64,000 nucleotides of DNA from Flavobacterium praedii (lineage in GTDB: Bacteria > Bacteroidota > Bacteroidia > Flavobacteriales > Flavobacteriaceae), in NCBI RefSeq assembly GCF_026810365.1, contig NZ_CP113948.1, positions 2,877,001 to 2,941,000 on the forward strand. The letters run 5' to 3'. Positions 1 through 10,271 of the stretch are shown piece by piece. The position numbers were made by a program, and so were the translations under genes. The notes under the pieces were generated by a model. That model was not told where the DNA came from. It searched no databases and was given only the letters and a program-made list of their open reading frames with translations. The number at the start of each line of letters is the position of its first letter. Positions within the stretch are counted from its first letter, which is position 1.

Positions 1-2294
1 CTTTTACCATTCCATTCCATCGAAATTTCAAATCCACCTCTGGCACAGATGCCTTTTACGGTTCCGCTTTCCCAAGCATCGGGCAAAGCGGGCAGTAATC
101 TGATTTCATTTTCATCAGACTGAACCAGCATTTCAGCAACAGCGGCAGCTCCACCAAAATTCCCGTCAATTTGAAACGGCGGATGTGCATCGAATAAATT
201 AGGATACGTCCCTCCTCCTCTTCTTGGTGTTTCCGTTTTCTTTCCGTCGGGATCAACATATCGAAGCAGTTCCCGAAACATTTTGTAAGCCCTATTACCG
301 TCCCAAAGTCTGGCCCAAAGATTAATACGCCAGCCTTTTGACCAACCCGTTGTTTCGTCTCCTTTTATTTCTAAAGTTTGTCTCGAAGCTTTGGCTAAAT
401 CAGGTGTTTTTTCTGGTGTGATATGATCTCCAGGAAAAAGTCCGAACAACTGCGATTGATGGCGGTGTTTGGGATCTTTATCTTCCCAATCAAAATACCA
501 TTCCTGCAAGTTTCCTTTTTTACCAACTTGATACGGATGTAAATTAGCCAAATCTTTTTCAAGTTCCACTCTAAATTCGGCATCAATATTTAAAATTTTA
601 GCGGCTCGAATTGTTTTGTCAAAACATTCCCGAATCATCGCCAAATCGGCCGTACCGCCATACATGGTTGCACCAACAAAACCATCGGGTGTTATATATT
701 GATTTTCGGGTGAAGTTGAAGGACCCGTAATTAAATTTCCATTTTTATCTGTTACTAGCCAACCCTGGCAAAATTCAGCTGCCCCTTTCATCAATGGATA
801 TCCTTCTTTTTTTAAGTATTCTTTATCTTGGGTAAAAACATAATGTTCCCAAATGTGTGTACTCAACCAAGCACCGGCCAATGGCCAGCATGCCCACATT
901 GGGTCTTCTTTTCCAAATTGTCCAACAGGATTGGTCATCGCCCAAATATCAGAATTGTGTGCTGCGGCCCAACCTTTATCAATTCCATAAAAAGTCTTCG
1001 CGGTTATTTTCCCAGTAACCGATAGGTTTTTTATAAAACTCAAAAGTGGCAAATGCATTTCGGAAAGATTTGTGTTTTCCGTCAGCCAATAATTCTCTTC
1101 CAGATTGATGTTCATCGTGTAATTACAACTCCAAGGCGCATTTAAGTAGGGGTTCCAAAGTCCTTGCAAATTGGCTGGAACTCCTAGCGTTCTGGAAGAG
1201 CTAATTAATAAATAACGCCCATAATTAAAATATAGAATTTCCAGATTTTTATCTTCTTTTCCTTCAGAATATCTTAGTAAACGTTCGTCTGTTGGTAAAT
1301 CAGGTGCTGTGGTTTTTCCTAAATTTATAGTTACTCGATTGTAGAATTTTTGATAATCGGCAATGTGAGTTTGCCACAATTTATCGAATGATTTTGCAAA
1401 TGCCTTGTTTAAATTGGTTGATGCAATGGCTTTATCATTCAAACCTTCAGTAGCAGGATTTTTGTCAAAATCATTAAAACTGGTTGCGATTGCAACGTAA
1501 ATTATGGCTTCCGTTCCGTTTTTTAATCCTGAATTATTGTTTGAACTTACAATTATACCATCCGTATTTTTGATTTTTATCAAAGTGGTGAACCGAGTTC
1601 CTCTGTCTTTTTCCAAAAGAAAAGAAGGTACAACTTGATACCCCGGATTTTCATGAATTGGTGCAACACCGTTCATGGTAAGGACATTGTCTTTTACTTC
1701 TGTTTTGAATTGCAACAAACTACTGGAATTGACATCAAAACTCAAAGTTCCTTTTTGGCTACTCGTCAATTTGATGGCCATAATTTGGTCTGGTGCCGAA
1801 ACAAAATATTCTCGGGTAAATTTCACTCCGTCAACTTCATAACTCACTTTGGAAATTGCCTTCGAAATATCTAATTCTCTGTGGTAATTTTCAACTTTTC
1901 CGGAATGATGGTTATTGATTTCCATCGTCCCTAGTGGTGCGTACGATTCGGAATTTTTGCCTTGAATTCTTTTATTCAACTCCTCAGCCAGTTTGTAGTC
2001 TTCCTTTTTTAATGCTTCGCGAATGGCGGGTACGTTCTTGTAAGCATCTGGATTCATATTCGCATTAACGGGTTCTCCGGACCAAAGCGTGATATCATTC
2101 AGATAAATTTTATCCGAATTGACCCCTCCGAAAACAGTTGCTCCCATTTTTCCGTTTCCTAGAACCAAACTTTCCTCAAAAAACTCAGCTGGTTGGTTGT
2201 ACGACAGAATATGGCTGGATTGCGCAACCACTTTTCCGTAGAAAGTAGAAAAGAAGAAAACTAGAAACAGTTTTTTTAAAAGATTTGATTTCAT
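1..2294 (-). CDS. GH95 alpha-L-fucosidase (or alpha-L-galactosidase), secreted; 3' end cut by window edge
   Basis: I translated this frame by hand: it starts at the ATG at 2294 and stays open for 764 codons to base 3, so the C-terminus lies outside the window. It begins with a signal peptide ([20 protein letters not shown], cleavage near VVAQ). The GH95 N-terminal beta domain follows, then an alpha/alpha toroid with the family signature around N395-I-N397 and the WNPYLNAPW stretch at about 380-388. Further signatures are SPEN (E530, probable acid) and QIDGNFGG (D710). By family knowledge the paired Asn and Asp activate water in an inverting reaction. It would remove terminal alpha-1,2-linked L-fucose or L-galactose from xyloglucan side chains in the periplasm. 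It is the last gene seen of the minus-strand xyloglucan block, 542 bp after the esterase gene. Fucose versus galactose specificity cannot be settled from motifs alone. Confidence 0.9.
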   Translation of the reverse strand, partial: MKSNLLKKLFLVFFFSTFYGKVVAQSSHILSYNQPAEFFEESLVLGNGKMGATVFGGVNSDKIYLNDITLWSGEPVNANMNPDAYKNVPAIREALKKEDYKLAEELNKRIQGKNSESYAPLGTMEINNHHSGKVENYHRELDISKAISKVSYEVDGVKFTREYFVSAPDQIMAIKLTSSQKGTLSFDVNSSSLLQFKTEVKDNVLTMNGVAPIHENPGYQVVPSFLLEKDRGTRFTTLIKIKNTDGIIVSSNNNSGLKNGTEAIIYVAIATSFNDFDKNPATEGLNDKAIASTNLNKAFAKSFDKLWQTHIADYQKFYNRVTINLGKTTAPDLPTDERLLRYSEGKEDKNLEILYFNYGRYLLISSSRTLGVPANLQGLWNPYLNAPWSCNYTMNINLEENYWLTENTNLSEMHLPLLSFIKNLSVTGKITAKTFYGIDKGWAAAHNSDIWAMTNPVGQFGKEDPMWACWPLAGAWLSTHIWEHYVFTQDKEYLKKEGYPLMKGAAEFCQGWLVTDKNGNLITGPSTSPENQYITPDGFVGATMYGGTADLAMIRECFDKTIRAAKILNIDAEFRVELEKDLANLHPYQVGKKGNLQEWYFDWEDKDPKHRHQSQLFGLFPGDHITPEKTPDLAKASRQTLEIKGDETTGWSKGWRINLWARLWDGNRAYKMFRELLRYVDPDGKKTETPRRGGGTYPNLFDAHPPFQIDGNFGGAAAVAEMLVQSDENEIRLLPALPDAWESGTVKGICARGGFEISMEWNGK

Positions 2295-2418
2295 GAATTG
2301 TTACTTATTTATATGAAAGGTCTTATTTGTACTTCGCTTGCGTGAGGGCAATGTCTATAAGTTAAGCTTTTTCAGGAGAAATTTCAGTACTTCAGAGTTG
2401 CTAGTGTTCTAATATTAT

Positions 2419-2507
2419 GTGATTCCTCGTACCTCGGAATGACAAAACGCGATGATTTATATATGCAATATCACGTAAGTTTGTCATCTCGACAAAGGAG
2501 AGATCAC
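2419..2507. repeat. Inverted repeat of the 'GGAATGACAAA...TTTGTCAT' type
   Basis: The left arm (2419-2446, GTGATTCCTCGTACC...) is the imperfect reverse complement of the right arm (2480-2507, ...AAAGGAGAGATCAC). About 33 bases lie between them. I know this word from Flavobacterium intergenic regions in general; no function is assigned. Confidence 0.55.
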
Positions 2508-2604
2508 GCAAGATGCTCAACAATCCCGGTGAAATCAGCCTTTTTTCTTAACTTAATGACATTGCCCTCACCCGCAATGTCATTAAGTTAAACTTTGTTT
2601 TTCT

Positions 2605-2669
2605 CGCCAAGACGCAAAGGCGCAAAGTTTAGAGCCGATTTCTTAACGTCTTCGCGTCTTTGCGAGAGT
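2605..2669. repeat. Dyad repeat 'ctcgc-aagacgcaaaggcgcaaag', copy 1
   Basis: Arms CTCGCCAAGACGCAAAGG and CTTCGCGTCTTTGCGAG flank a short centre. The same word pair recurs at 47431-47488 between two GH43 genes, so this is a dispersed repeat and not a gene-specific signal. Confidence 0.55.
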
Positions 2670-2717
2670 TATATTTTGAAAAACCGAGCAAAAAATCCTT
2701 AACTTGAATGACATTGT

Positions 2718-2830
2718 GCGTGAGGGATAAAAGCAAACTACCGAAGTAGTGCGGATAGCCCGACCGCATTTACGAAAGGCGCGCATGAGCGGTATGCTAA
2801 GTAGCGCCTTTTGCAAATGGGGTCACGCCC
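2718..2830 (+). ncRNA. Structured intergenic element, Flavo-1-like, copy A
   Basis: It opens with GCGTGAGGGAT and closes with CACGCCC; GCGTG (2718-2722) pairs with CACGC (2824-2828). Inside is a small hairpin ACTAC-CGAA-GTAGT, the conserved word GCGGATAGCCCG, and a long second hairpin. In that hairpin GACCGCATTT pairs with AAATGGGGTC with one mismatch, and AAAGGCGC pairs with GCGCCTTT. The same frame with different hairpins occurs at 12555-12657 and 56865-56970. The strand is taken from the conserved GCGTGAGGGAT orientation. The link to the Rfam Flavo-1 motif is from memory and unverified. Confidence 0.5.
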
Positions 2831-2836
2831 TTATAA

Positions 2837-4786
2837 TTACTTACTAATACTATATTTTTCGTTGGCCGTAATCATTTCCCAATCATCAGTTCTAAAAGGA
2901 GATGCAGGGAATTTTTCTTTATTGAAAAGATTGATTTCTGTATCGTCATCTGCCCAACCGTAATGAACAGCCACAGGGTTTTTTAAATTTTCACAGGAAA
3001 CTATTACTGTATTGTTTTTGATAATCGCTTTCGCGGAATAAAAAACTTTATCTGCACCTGCGATTTCAAATCCTTTTACGTTTTCTGAATGATCCGAACT
3101 TGATAATCCGCTTCCGATTTTATCAAACGTTAAGATAATTTGATTCCCTTTGATTTCCATTGATTGGTACATTGGTCCACTACAAACTTGTTTTTTTCCA
3201 TAAACATCATTCAAAGCAATTGATGCTAAACGTTTTCCAACGTCTTGTTTGTTTGTGGGGTGAATGTCTTTTGCATTGCCAATATCAGTCGTTACCACCA
3301 TTCCGGTGTTTGGTAATTGCAAAGTTTCCGTTTGTGCTTCACGAAGTTCTGCCCAGCGGCTGCCAACTTTGCTATTTCCATTAAACTCATTGAAAGTTGA
3401 CAATTGTACAAAATAAAAAGGAAAATTACCCTGATTCCATTTGGTTCTCCAATCTGTTATCATCAACGGAAATGCTTTTTTATATTGTTTAGCTCTCCAA
3501 ACATTGGCTTCACCCTGATACCACAAAACACCTTGAAAAGCGTACGGAATTAATGGATTGACCATTGCATTATACAATAACGAAGGATAACTATTGGGTG
3601 AAATGGCAATTTTTACCTGTACTACATTGAACTTCCAAAGACCTTCCAAAGGCATACTAAAATCTTTGAAATCAATTTTTAAATCGGCAGGATCGCCGTA
3701 AATTCCGCCACCACCTGAGTAATCTGAAATTCGAATTGCAATTACATTATTACCTTCTTTCAAAACGCCGGCAGGAATTGTATAAACTCTTTGGGCTTCC
3801 CAAATATTATTGGTTCCTACCTGAACGCCATTTACATAAGTTATGTCTTCGTCATCTACTTTGGACATATGCAAAACAGCTTCTTTTTTGGCCTGTTCGG
3901 CAGATAAAACAACAGTTTTTCGCATCCAAACGATTCCGTCAATATTACCGATTTGTTGGTTTTCCCACAAGGAAGGCACTTTTATTTCAGGCCAATTAGC
4001 GTCTTTAAAATTCAAATCTTTAAACTGATTTTCGTTGGCCATCGTCACATCAAAACCTTGAACTTTTTTGATATTATCTAAAACTGATTTTTTGTATGTT
4101 TCAAAAACGGCGTCCATATCCACCTGAGGCACATCGGCAATCATGGCTTTAAAGTCATCGCTTTTTTCGAATGCTTCACGGCTGGTCCAAGTTTCGACAC
4201 AAGTGCCGCCCCAAGAGGTATTGATGATTCCGATGGGGATTTTTAATTCGGCATATAATTTTTTAGCAAAAAAGAAACCAACAGCCGTAAAATCGCTGAT
4301 GGTTTCTTTGTTGCAAACGACCCATTTTCCAGCTTTTAAATCTTCTTTTGGTGAACCACTCAAATCCTGGGCTACACCAAAATGACGAATCATTGGATAA
4401 TTGGAGTCTTCGATTTCGGTTTTGAAATTCATCGTTTTATACATCTGGAATTCCATATTCGATTGTCCGCTGCAAATCCAGACTTCACCAACCCAAACAT
4501 CTTTTATAACAATTTTGTTTTTGCCAGAAATGGTCAATTCAAACGGTCCTCCTGCTTTTTCGGAATCTAATTTCACCATCCATTTTCCGGTTGCGTCGGT
4601 TGTGATGGTTTTGGTCTGTTTGTTAAAATGGACTTCGACTTTTTCATTGGCGTCTGCCCAACCCCAAACGGGAATTTGTTTATTGCGTTGCAAAACCATT
4701 CCGTCCGAAAATACTAAAGGCATTCGAACATTGGCGTTTACCATTATGAAAGAAATCAGAAAAAGAAATGCGATACTTTTTTTCAT
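2837..4786 (-). CDS. SGNH-fold acetylesterase (sialate O-acetylesterase / CE20-like), secreted
   Basis: This is a 649-residue protein whose start I place at the ATG at 4786. The frame is open to an upstream ATG at 4828, but only the shorter form begins with a proper signal peptide (MKKSIAFLFLISFIMVNANV). An Ig-like N-terminal domain precedes the nucleophile block SGQSNME (Ser at about 109). A jelly-roll insertion (VDDEDITYVNGVQVG) splits the esterase domain. The catalytic D-x-x-H equivalent lies in AKDIHPTNKQ near the end. Families with this layout remove acetyl groups from sugars; in a xyloglucan block the likely substrates are acetylated galactosyl or xylosyl groups. It is probably periplasmic. 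It sits 120 bp after the GH5 gene, with a stem-loop in the gap. The substrate is inferred from context only. Confidence 0.85.
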   Translation of the reverse strand: MKKSIAFLFLISFIMVNANVRMPLVFSDGMVLQRNKQIPVWGWADANEKVEVHFNKQTKTITTDATGKWMVKLDSEKAGGPFELTISGKNKIVIKDVWVGEVWICSGQSNMEFQMYKTMNFKTEIEDSNYPMIRHFGVAQDLSGSPKEDLKAGKWVVCNKETISDFTAVGFFFAKKLYAELKIPIGIINTSWGGTCVETWTSREAFEKSDDFKAMIADVPQVDMDAVFETYKKSVLDNIKKVQGFDVTMANENQFKDLNFKDANWPEIKVPSLWENQQIGNIDGIVWMRKTVVLSAEQAKKEAVLHMSKVDDEDITYVNGVQVGTNNIWEAQRVYTIPAGVLKEGNNVIAIRISDYSGGGGIYGDPADLKIDFKDFSMPLEGLWKFNVVQVKIAISPNSYPSLLYNAMVNPLIPYAFQGVLWYQGEANVWRAKQYKKAFPLMITDWRTKWNQGNFPFYFVQLSTFNEFNGNSKVGSRWAELREAQTETLQLPNTGMVVTTDIGNAKDIHPTNKQDVGKRLASIALNDVYGKKQVCSGPMYQSMEIKGNQIILTFDKIGSGLSSSDHSENVKGFEIAGADKVFYSAKAIIKNNTVIVSCENLKNPVAVHYGWADDDTEINLFNKEKFPASPFRTDDWEMITANEKYSISK

Positions 4787-4826
4787 TTTATTATGTTTTT
4801 TAAAATCAGCGACAAAAAGTAACAGC

Positions 4827-4852
4827 AAAGTTCGCTAAGCTTTGCGAACTTT
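4827..4852. terminator. Stem-loop between GH5 and esterase genes
   Basis: A perfect 9-bp stem AAAGTTCGC/GCGAACTTT encloses an 8-base loop in the 120-bp gap. There is no T-tract on either side, so it is more likely a processing or stabilising stem, or a repeat remnant, than a true terminator. Confidence 0.35.
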
Positions 4853-4906
4853 GCGCTTCTTTGCTATCCTTGCGGTTACTATATTTTTATTCAAACTGTT
4901 TATCAT

Positions 4907-6400
4907 CTACTTCAATCCATCCTGCAAAGCGGTTAATGCTTGCTGATCATAAACCGTATTATTGGTTCTATTAAATAAAGTCATAGTGTTTACTCCCATG
5001 AATCCAGCATCCCAATAAAAAGGGAGCAGGCCATTAGCTTTTGCCTGTTTTACTACATATTTCAGAAAATCGGCTCTTGATTTGAGATGTAAAGTCAATG
5101 CATCACCCGTTAAATCACGTCTGATCGCTCCAAATTCTCCAAGTACAACGGGAATTCCTTTATCGACAAATTGCGTTTTCATCGACAAGAAAAATTTATC
5201 TATATCCGCCTCTTCACCCCAAGTTGGATTATGATCTGTGTCTGTGGTTGAATGATTTGCTGCCCCCCAATAGTAAAACATTTTACCCCATGTTTCATCC
5301 TTGGTCATCAGAGTAAATTGATAAGGATAAAAATGAATTTCGGCCATCATGCGATTGGCCACCTTATCTGTTGGCAAAGTAGTCATCAACTTATTGGTTT
5401 TATCAATATCAGTAGCAGGGCCTTGAACAATCAAGGTACGATACGCATTTTTTCCTCCTGTAGAACGTACCGCATCAATAAACGTTTGATGATAGGACAT
5501 TAAAACTGCCATTTGAGTAGCATCTTCAACTTTGGGTTCGTTTGCACTGGCAAAAAGCAAATGCTCATCAAAACCGCGTAACTGTGTAGCTATTTGTTCC
5601 CAAAACGCTTTTTGTTTGGCATTGTTTTCTACTTTTTTGGCTTCGGTACAATTTTCTTCTAGCCATCCACCATCCCAGTGAATATTTACGATGACATACA
5701 TATCATTATCGACACAGTATTGCACTACTTCTTTTACTCTGGCTAACCATGTTGCATTGATTTGCGCCGTTTTAGCATTCGCATACTGATTCCAGGAACA
5801 AGGAATTCTAATAGCATTGAATCCATTTGCCTTAACCAAGTCAATCAATGCTTTGGTAACCTTTGGATTTCCCCAAGCGGTTTCACTTCCAGGAGTAGCT
5901 TCCAAAGTGTTTCCTATATTCCATCCCAATTTCATTTTGGCTGCCAGCGCTACAGCTGTGCTTCCCATTCCTGTCGCATCATCCGCAATTGGATTAATAT
6001 TATAACTAGGATATAAACCCACTACAGCACCAGTTCCTGCAACTTGTGAAACTGAAATTTGAACTGATGCAGCTCCGCTAGAACTTAATGTAATTATAGC
6101 CGTTCTTGCAACTGTAGTTGTGTTTTCTAAAGCAGTAATTGACACTAAACTTGTCCCTTTTGTTCCTGAAGTTTTACTCAATTGAACCCAAGCAGCATTT
6201 GAAGCAATATCCCATGTTTTAGCATCCGTTGTAACAATAACACTGGCAACATTTCCTTTAGCTACAAAATCTATCTTAGAAATATCTACTGTAAGTGTTA
6301 TTGCAGCAGGTTGTACTGGCTCTGCACCCGAATCCGAACTACAAGCACAAAGTCCAAAAAAAGCAACGCATAAAATAGCGCCAATTATAATTTTTCTCAT
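4907..6400 (-). CDS. GH5 (subfamily 4-like) endo-beta-1,4-glucanase / xyloglucanase lipoprotein with BACON domain
   Basis: 497 residues. A lipoprotein signal ends at GLCAC (Cys about 20) and is followed by SSDSGAEP, an acidic stretch like Bacteroidetes surface-export signals. Residues about 33-122 form a BACON domain (ITLTVDISK... SVQISVSQV), known to hold the enzyme away from the outer membrane. The GH5 barrel follows, starting at KLGWNIGNTLEA, with acid/base E288 (ASANEP) and nucleophile E422 (VLGEFGA). The W-N-I-G-N-T start fits subfamily 4, whose members include endo-xyloglucanases. It would make the first backbone cuts at the cell surface, feeding the SusCD pair upstream. It lies 18 bp after the GH3 gene in the same orientation. 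Exact specificity (xyloglucan versus other beta-glucans) is inferred from the neighbours. Confidence 0.9.
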   Translation of the reverse strand: MRKIIIGAILCVAFFGLCACSSDSGAEPVQPAAITLTVDISKIDFVAKGNVASVIVTTDAKTWDIASNAAWVQLSKTSGTKGTSLVSITALENTTTVARTAIITLSSSGAASVQISVSQVAGTGAVVGLYPSYNINPIADDATGMGSTAVALAAKMKLGWNIGNTLEATPGSETAWGNPKVTKALIDLVKANGFNAIRIPCSWNQYANAKTAQINATWLARVKEVVQYCVDNDMYVIVNIHWDGGWLEENCTEAKKVENNAKQKAFWEQIATQLRGFDEHLLFASANEPKVEDATQMAVLMSYHQTFIDAVRSTGGKNAYRTLIVQGPATDIDKTNKLMTTLPTDKVANRMMAEIHFYPYQFTLMTKDETWGKMFYYWGAANHSTTDTDHNPTWGEEADIDKFFLSMKTQFVDKGIPVVLGEFGAIRRDLTGDALTLHLKSRADFLKYVVKQAKANGLLPFYWDAGFMGVNTMTLFNRTNNTVYDQQALTALQDGLK

Positions 6401-6418
6401 TTTTACTGTTTTAAAATA

Positions 6419-8644
6419 TTATTTAATAATTACTACAACTTCTTTTTTAATATCACGGGATGAACTTCCTAATTTCAAGGTATAATTCCCTGGTTCAACC
6501 GTCCATTTTTTGGATTCCACATTATAATAAGCCAACTCTTTTACTGGGATTTTGATTGTTATTGTTTCCCCATTTCCAGCTTTAACTGATACTTTTTGGA
6601 AGCCTTTCAGTTCTTGGACAGCACGATCAATTTTTGAATCCGATTTAGAAGCATACAGTTGCACTACTTCTTTACCTTCTGCTTTTCCAGTGTTTTTAAC
6701 GGTTACCGTAACTGTAATTGTTTCATCGGTTGTGTATTCTTTTTTATTCGTTTTGGCAGTATCGAAAGCAAAAGTGGTATAGGACAATCCATATCCAAAA
6801 GGATAAAGAGGTTCTATATTTTTAGTATCAAACCAACGGTAGCCTACCAAAATTCCTTCGGCATAGTTTACTGTTTTATCCCCAGGAAAACTGTTTGTAG
6901 CGTGTGCCGGTGAATCCATAATATTTTTTGGCATTGTCCAAGGTAATTTTCCCGATGGATTTACTTTTCCTAACAGCACATCTGCCAAGGCATTTCCACC
7001 CTCAGATCCATTGAACCAACTCCAAACCAATGCATTCGTTTTGTTTTTTATTGCTTCAATATCAAAAGGAGCTCCACCAACCATAACCACAATGGTTTTT
7101 GGGTTTACTGCCAATACTTTTTGAATCAATTCTTCTTGTCCAAAAGGCAATTTCAAGTTTCTACGATCAGATGCTTCCGTTTCATAATCACGATTGGAAC
7201 CTGCAAAAACGATAGCAACATCAGAGTTTTTGGCTGCTTCTATAGCTTCTTCTAATTTAGCGGGATCCAATTGATCAATTGTCACAGGACCATTCATCGT
7301 AATATCTCCTAATTTGCCAATCTTTTTTTCTTCATAACGCTCCAAATACCCTTCGGCATAGTTGATTTTGATGGAAGCTGGCAATCTGTTTTTCAAACCA
7401 TCCAAAGGTGTAACCTCTCTTTTGGTTTTTACTCCTGCACCAAATCCGCCCAAAGCATTTTTCTTAGTTGCATTATTTCCGATTACGGCAATTGATTCTA
7501 CACCATTTAGTTGCAAAGGCAATGCGTTGTTCTCATTTTTCAATAAGACCACTGACTCTGATGCGATTTTATAAGCATCTTGATAATGCACTTCGGTTGC
7601 AATACTACCTTTCACACGGTTTTGACCGCCCATTGCTTTTACTTGAAACAAGACATTCAATATTCTTTTAACATGTATATTAATTTCTGCTTCTGAAATT
7701 TCTCCAGCTTTGGCAGCTGCAATTAGTCTGTCGGCCAAGAAAAATTCGTTGAACTTTGTGGTAGGTGTTCCCATTTCGATATCCAAACCGCTTTTTAAAG
7801 ATTTTACTGTGGAATGTACCGCAGCCCAATCTGAAACAACAACTCCTTTGAAGCCCCATTCGTCACGCAAAATTTTGTTCAACATATAATCGTTCTCACA
7901 TAAATATTCGCCTCTAAACTTGTTGTAGGCTCCCATTATACTGTACGATTTTGCCTCAGTAACTGCTGCTTGGAATGCTGGCAAATAAATTTCACGCAGG
8001 GTACGTTCGTCCATTTGAACATCTACAAAATCACGATTGGTTTCTTGGTTATTGGCGGCAAAATGTTTGACACAAGCCATAACATCTTTGTCTTGTAAAC
8101 CAACAATTAGTGGCACCGCTATTTTTCTGTTTAAAAAAGGATCTTCAGACATATACTCGTAAGTTCTGCCTCCCAGTGGTGTTCTTACAATATTAATCGC
8201 TGGCGAAAGCAGCATGTCTTTGTCTCGAGCACGCAATTCTTCTCCAACACTATTTCCAAATAAATGTGCCAAATCGGCGTTCCAAGTAGCCGCCAAAGCT
8301 CCAGTAGCTGGATAATACGTCGCAAAATCATTTGTCAATCCTGCGGGGGCCCAACTGTCACGAGATATTTCTTCCCGAACACCAAGAGGACCATCGGCCA
8401 TTTTTAACTCTGGAATGCCCAAGCGTTTTACACCTCCATTGGCAAACATGCTATTACCATGCAACATGCCTATTTTTTCCTCAAGCGTCATTTGAGCAAT
8501 TAATTGGTCAATTTTCGCGTCAAATTCGGATCCCAAAGATTTTACAGCAGTAGCTTTTTTATTTTTAACCGTTTGGGAATTTGCATTATATCCAGTAAAC
8601 AATAACATCGAAAAAATGGATAGGGAGATTATTTTCTTTTTCAT
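6419..8644 (-). CDS. GH3 beta-glucosidase, periplasmic
   Basis: 741 residues with a Sec signal peptide (MKKKIISLSIFSMLLFTGYN). The GH3 N-terminal barrel carries KHFAANNQETNR at about 194-204 and the nucleophile D272 in VVVSDWAAVH. The C-terminal alpha/beta sandwich has the acid/base region NRDYETEASDR. An Fn3-like domain closes the protein (TVKNTGKAEGKEVVQLY). This is the usual full three-domain length. It would trim glucose from the non-reducing ends of imported xyloglucan oligosaccharides after alpha-xylosidase action. It lies 29 bp downstream of the GH39 gene and 18 bp upstream of GH5, so the three are surely co-transcribed. Beta-xylosidase activity cannot be excluded from sequence alone. 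Confidence 0.92.
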   Translation of the reverse strand: MKKKIISLSIFSMLLFTGYNANSQTVKNKKATAVKSLGSEFDAKIDQLIAQMTLEEKIGMLHGNSMFANGGVKRLGIPELKMADGPLGVREEISRDSWAPAGLTNDFATYYPATGALAATWNADLAHLFGNSVGEELRARDKDMLLSPAINIVRTPLGGRTYEYMSEDPFLNRKIAVPLIVGLQDKDVMACVKHFAANNQETNRDFVDVQMDERTLREIYLPAFQAAVTEAKSYSIMGAYNKFRGEYLCENDYMLNKILRDEWGFKGVVVSDWAAVHSTVKSLKSGLDIEMGTPTTKFNEFFLADRLIAAAKAGEISEAEINIHVKRILNVLFQVKAMGGQNRVKGSIATEVHYQDAYKIASESVVLLKNENNALPLQLNGVESIAVIGNNATKKNALGGFGAGVKTKREVTPLDGLKNRLPASIKINYAEGYLERYEEKKIGKLGDITMNGPVTIDQLDPAKLEEAIEAAKNSDVAIVFAGSNRDYETEASDRRNLKLPFGQEELIQKVLAVNPKTIVVMVGGAPFDIEAIKNKTNALVWSWFNGSEGGNALADVLLGKVNPSGKLPWTMPKNIMDSPAHATNSFPGDKTVNYAEGILVGYRWFDTKNIEPLYPFGYGLSYTTFAFDTAKTNKKEYTTDETITVTVTVKNTGKAEGKEVVQLYASKSDSKIDRAVQELKGFQKVSVKAGNGETITIKIPVKELAYYNVESKKWTVEPGNYTLKLGSSSRDIKKEVVVIIK

Positions 8645-8673
8645 ACTAGTTTTTTTAGGTCTTATTTTTTTAT

Positions 8674-10266
8674 TTATTGCTTTATAAAATTGAGCAACAG
8701 CACATCATTTTCATTAATCTTGAAATCCTTGCTATAGATTCCTTTGGAGTCAATAGTTACTTTTTCGATTGCAATCGGCGCACCGTTGTTTTTTTGTTTA
8801 AGCGAATTGACTTGTTGTAGTGTCAACTGCTTTGGTTTGTTCATTCCCAAATAATCGGTGAATACGTCATTGACTTTATACCCTACTTTATATATTTCTA
8901 AAGTGTATTTTCCTTTTTGCAAACCTGCCACTTCAATTTTTACAATACCTTTTGATTTGGCGGGTAAATCTTTTATATAATATTGCTGATTGTTTGTAGA
9001 CTCTGGCAACGTATAAGTAAAATCCCAAAACAACAATTGTACATCTCCTTTTGCATTTTTGGTTGCCCAAGAGGAAGTGTCGGTATTTTGAAGTTCTGCC
9101 TCTCCCAATTTGTTTAAAAAAGAATATGAAAAATAAGCAGGTTTCTTGATTCCCTGTGTATTCAACAATCCGAAACCTCCGTGAAAAGGAGTGAATCTTG
9201 GACCTGGCTCTTCAAAAATATCGGTAAAAACCCAATACGACATCGAGTTTGCTGCATTTCCAACTTGTTTCAGTTTTTGAAGAATATAGGCTGCTGAATG
9301 ATAACTATCGTGAATCGGGTCTGCTGGAGTGTAGGACGAACTCCATTCGGTGTAATGCAATTCCAATTTTGGCATAGCCGAATTCGAAATTTGCTGACGA
9401 GAATTAATTACTTCGCCACTCACACTCGACGCATCTTTACTCAAAACCGTTCCAGAGCCTCCAAATTCATCTAAAAAACCTTGACCAACTCCGTAAGCGT
9501 GTGTAGAGATAAAATCTAAAGGCACATTATTATTGGTACAAAATTCAACAGTTTCAGGAACCCAAGCCGCGCCGGCTGTAGCAGGACCTCCAACTTTATA
9601 AGCTGGATTTACGCTTTTGATGGCTCTAGCTGTATAGTCGTATAATTTGAAATATTCCTCTTGAGTACCCGTCCAAAAACCTGGCGATAAGTTGGGTTCG
9701 TTCCAAACCTCGAAATACCAAGTCTTCACTTCATCCGCACCATAACGTTCGGTAAAATGCTGAGTTAAGTTGCGAATTAAGTCTTCCCATTTTTTATAAT
9801 CTTTTGGAGGAGTTACGTTTCCTTTCCACCAAAAAATGGTTTGAGTTCCGCTAGCCAAAGCCGAAGGCATAAACCCTAATTCTACAAAAGGTTTCATCTT
9901 GATGCTCAAAAGAAAATCGTATAAGGCATCAACATATTGGTAATTGTATTCCGGATTTCCTTTATTATCTTCTTTATAAACGGCCATATCATCTGTCAAT
10001 AAACCGTGCATCCTAATATACTTGAAATCGCATTCTTTTTTTGCCAAAGCCAATTGTTGTTGCCAATCAGCGCGCAAACCTTCATTGGCTCTTCCTGCTC
10101 CAATGCATTCTTTAAACATGGTATTCAATTCCCCTGCTGATTTATTGTAATCGACTTTTATAATTCGATCTGCAGCAACTGATTTTTTTCCATTCGTATC
10201 TTGTCCAAACAATGCAATATTGGTTAGTGATAACAGAATAATTGGTATTAATAAATATTTCTTCAT
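8674..10266 (-). CDS. GH39 beta-xylosidase-type glycosidase, secreted
   Basis: 530 residues with a signal peptide cleaved near ALFGQ. The GH39 barrel has acid/base E190 in the family signature FEVWNEPNLSPGFW, and nucleophile E307 in ELHYTEWSSS. A C-terminal beta-sandwich domain of about 120 residues follows. GH39 enzymes of this kind are retaining beta-xylosidases; some release other pentosyl groups. It is tightly packed between two GH3 genes (5 bp and 29 bp), which fits an enzyme acting on xylose-containing oligosaccharides in the periplasm. Backbone xylan is not obviously the target, because no GH10 or GH11 gene lies in this block. Confidence 0.88.
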   Translation of the reverse strand: MKKYLLIPIILLSLTNIALFGQDTNGKKSVAADRIIKVDYNKSAGELNTMFKECIGAGRANEGLRADWQQQLALAKKECDFKYIRMHGLLTDDMAVYKEDNKGNPEYNYQYVDALYDFLLSIKMKPFVELGFMPSALASGTQTIFWWKGNVTPPKDYKKWEDLIRNLTQHFTERYGADEVKTWYFEVWNEPNLSPGFWTGTQEEYFKLYDYTARAIKSVNPAYKVGGPATAGAAWVPETVEFCTNNNVPLDFISTHAYGVGQGFLDEFGGSGTVLSKDASSVSGEVINSRQQISNSAMPKLELHYTEWSSSYTPADPIHDSYHSAAYILQKLKQVGNAANSMSYWVFTDIFEEPGPRFTPFHGGFGLLNTQGIKKPAYFSYSFLNKLGEAELQNTDTSSWATKNAKGDVQLLFWDFTYTLPESTNNQQYYIKDLPAKSKGIVKIEVAGLQKGKYTLEIYKVGYKVNDVFTDYLGMNKPKQLTLQQVNSLKQKNNGAPIAIEKVTIDSKGIYSKDFKINENDVLLLNFIKQ

Positions 10267-10271
10267 TGTAA

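Larger units (their letters stand above)
2295..2836. repeat. Gene-free 542-bp spacer built from several Flavobacterium-type repeats
   Basis: No protein-like frame is visible. The spacer holds three kinds of repeat. One is an inverted repeat at 2419-2507, with arms GTGATTCCTC... and ...GAGAGATCAC. The second is an imperfect dyad of the 'ctcgccaagacgcaaagg / cgcgtctttgcgag' type at about 2605-2669. The third is a structured Flavo-1-like element at 2718-2830. Short direct repeats of 'gacattgccctcac' type words link them. The spacer separates GH95 from the esterase, so GH95 may have its own transcript. Confidence 0.6.

Noticed and set aside
1..2294. GH95 region as a pseudogene, because only the start of the protein and no stop is present
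   Set aside because: The frame is open without interruption from the ATG at 2294 to the window edge, with signature residues in phase at 1157, 705-707 and 165-167; it is simply cut by the edge.
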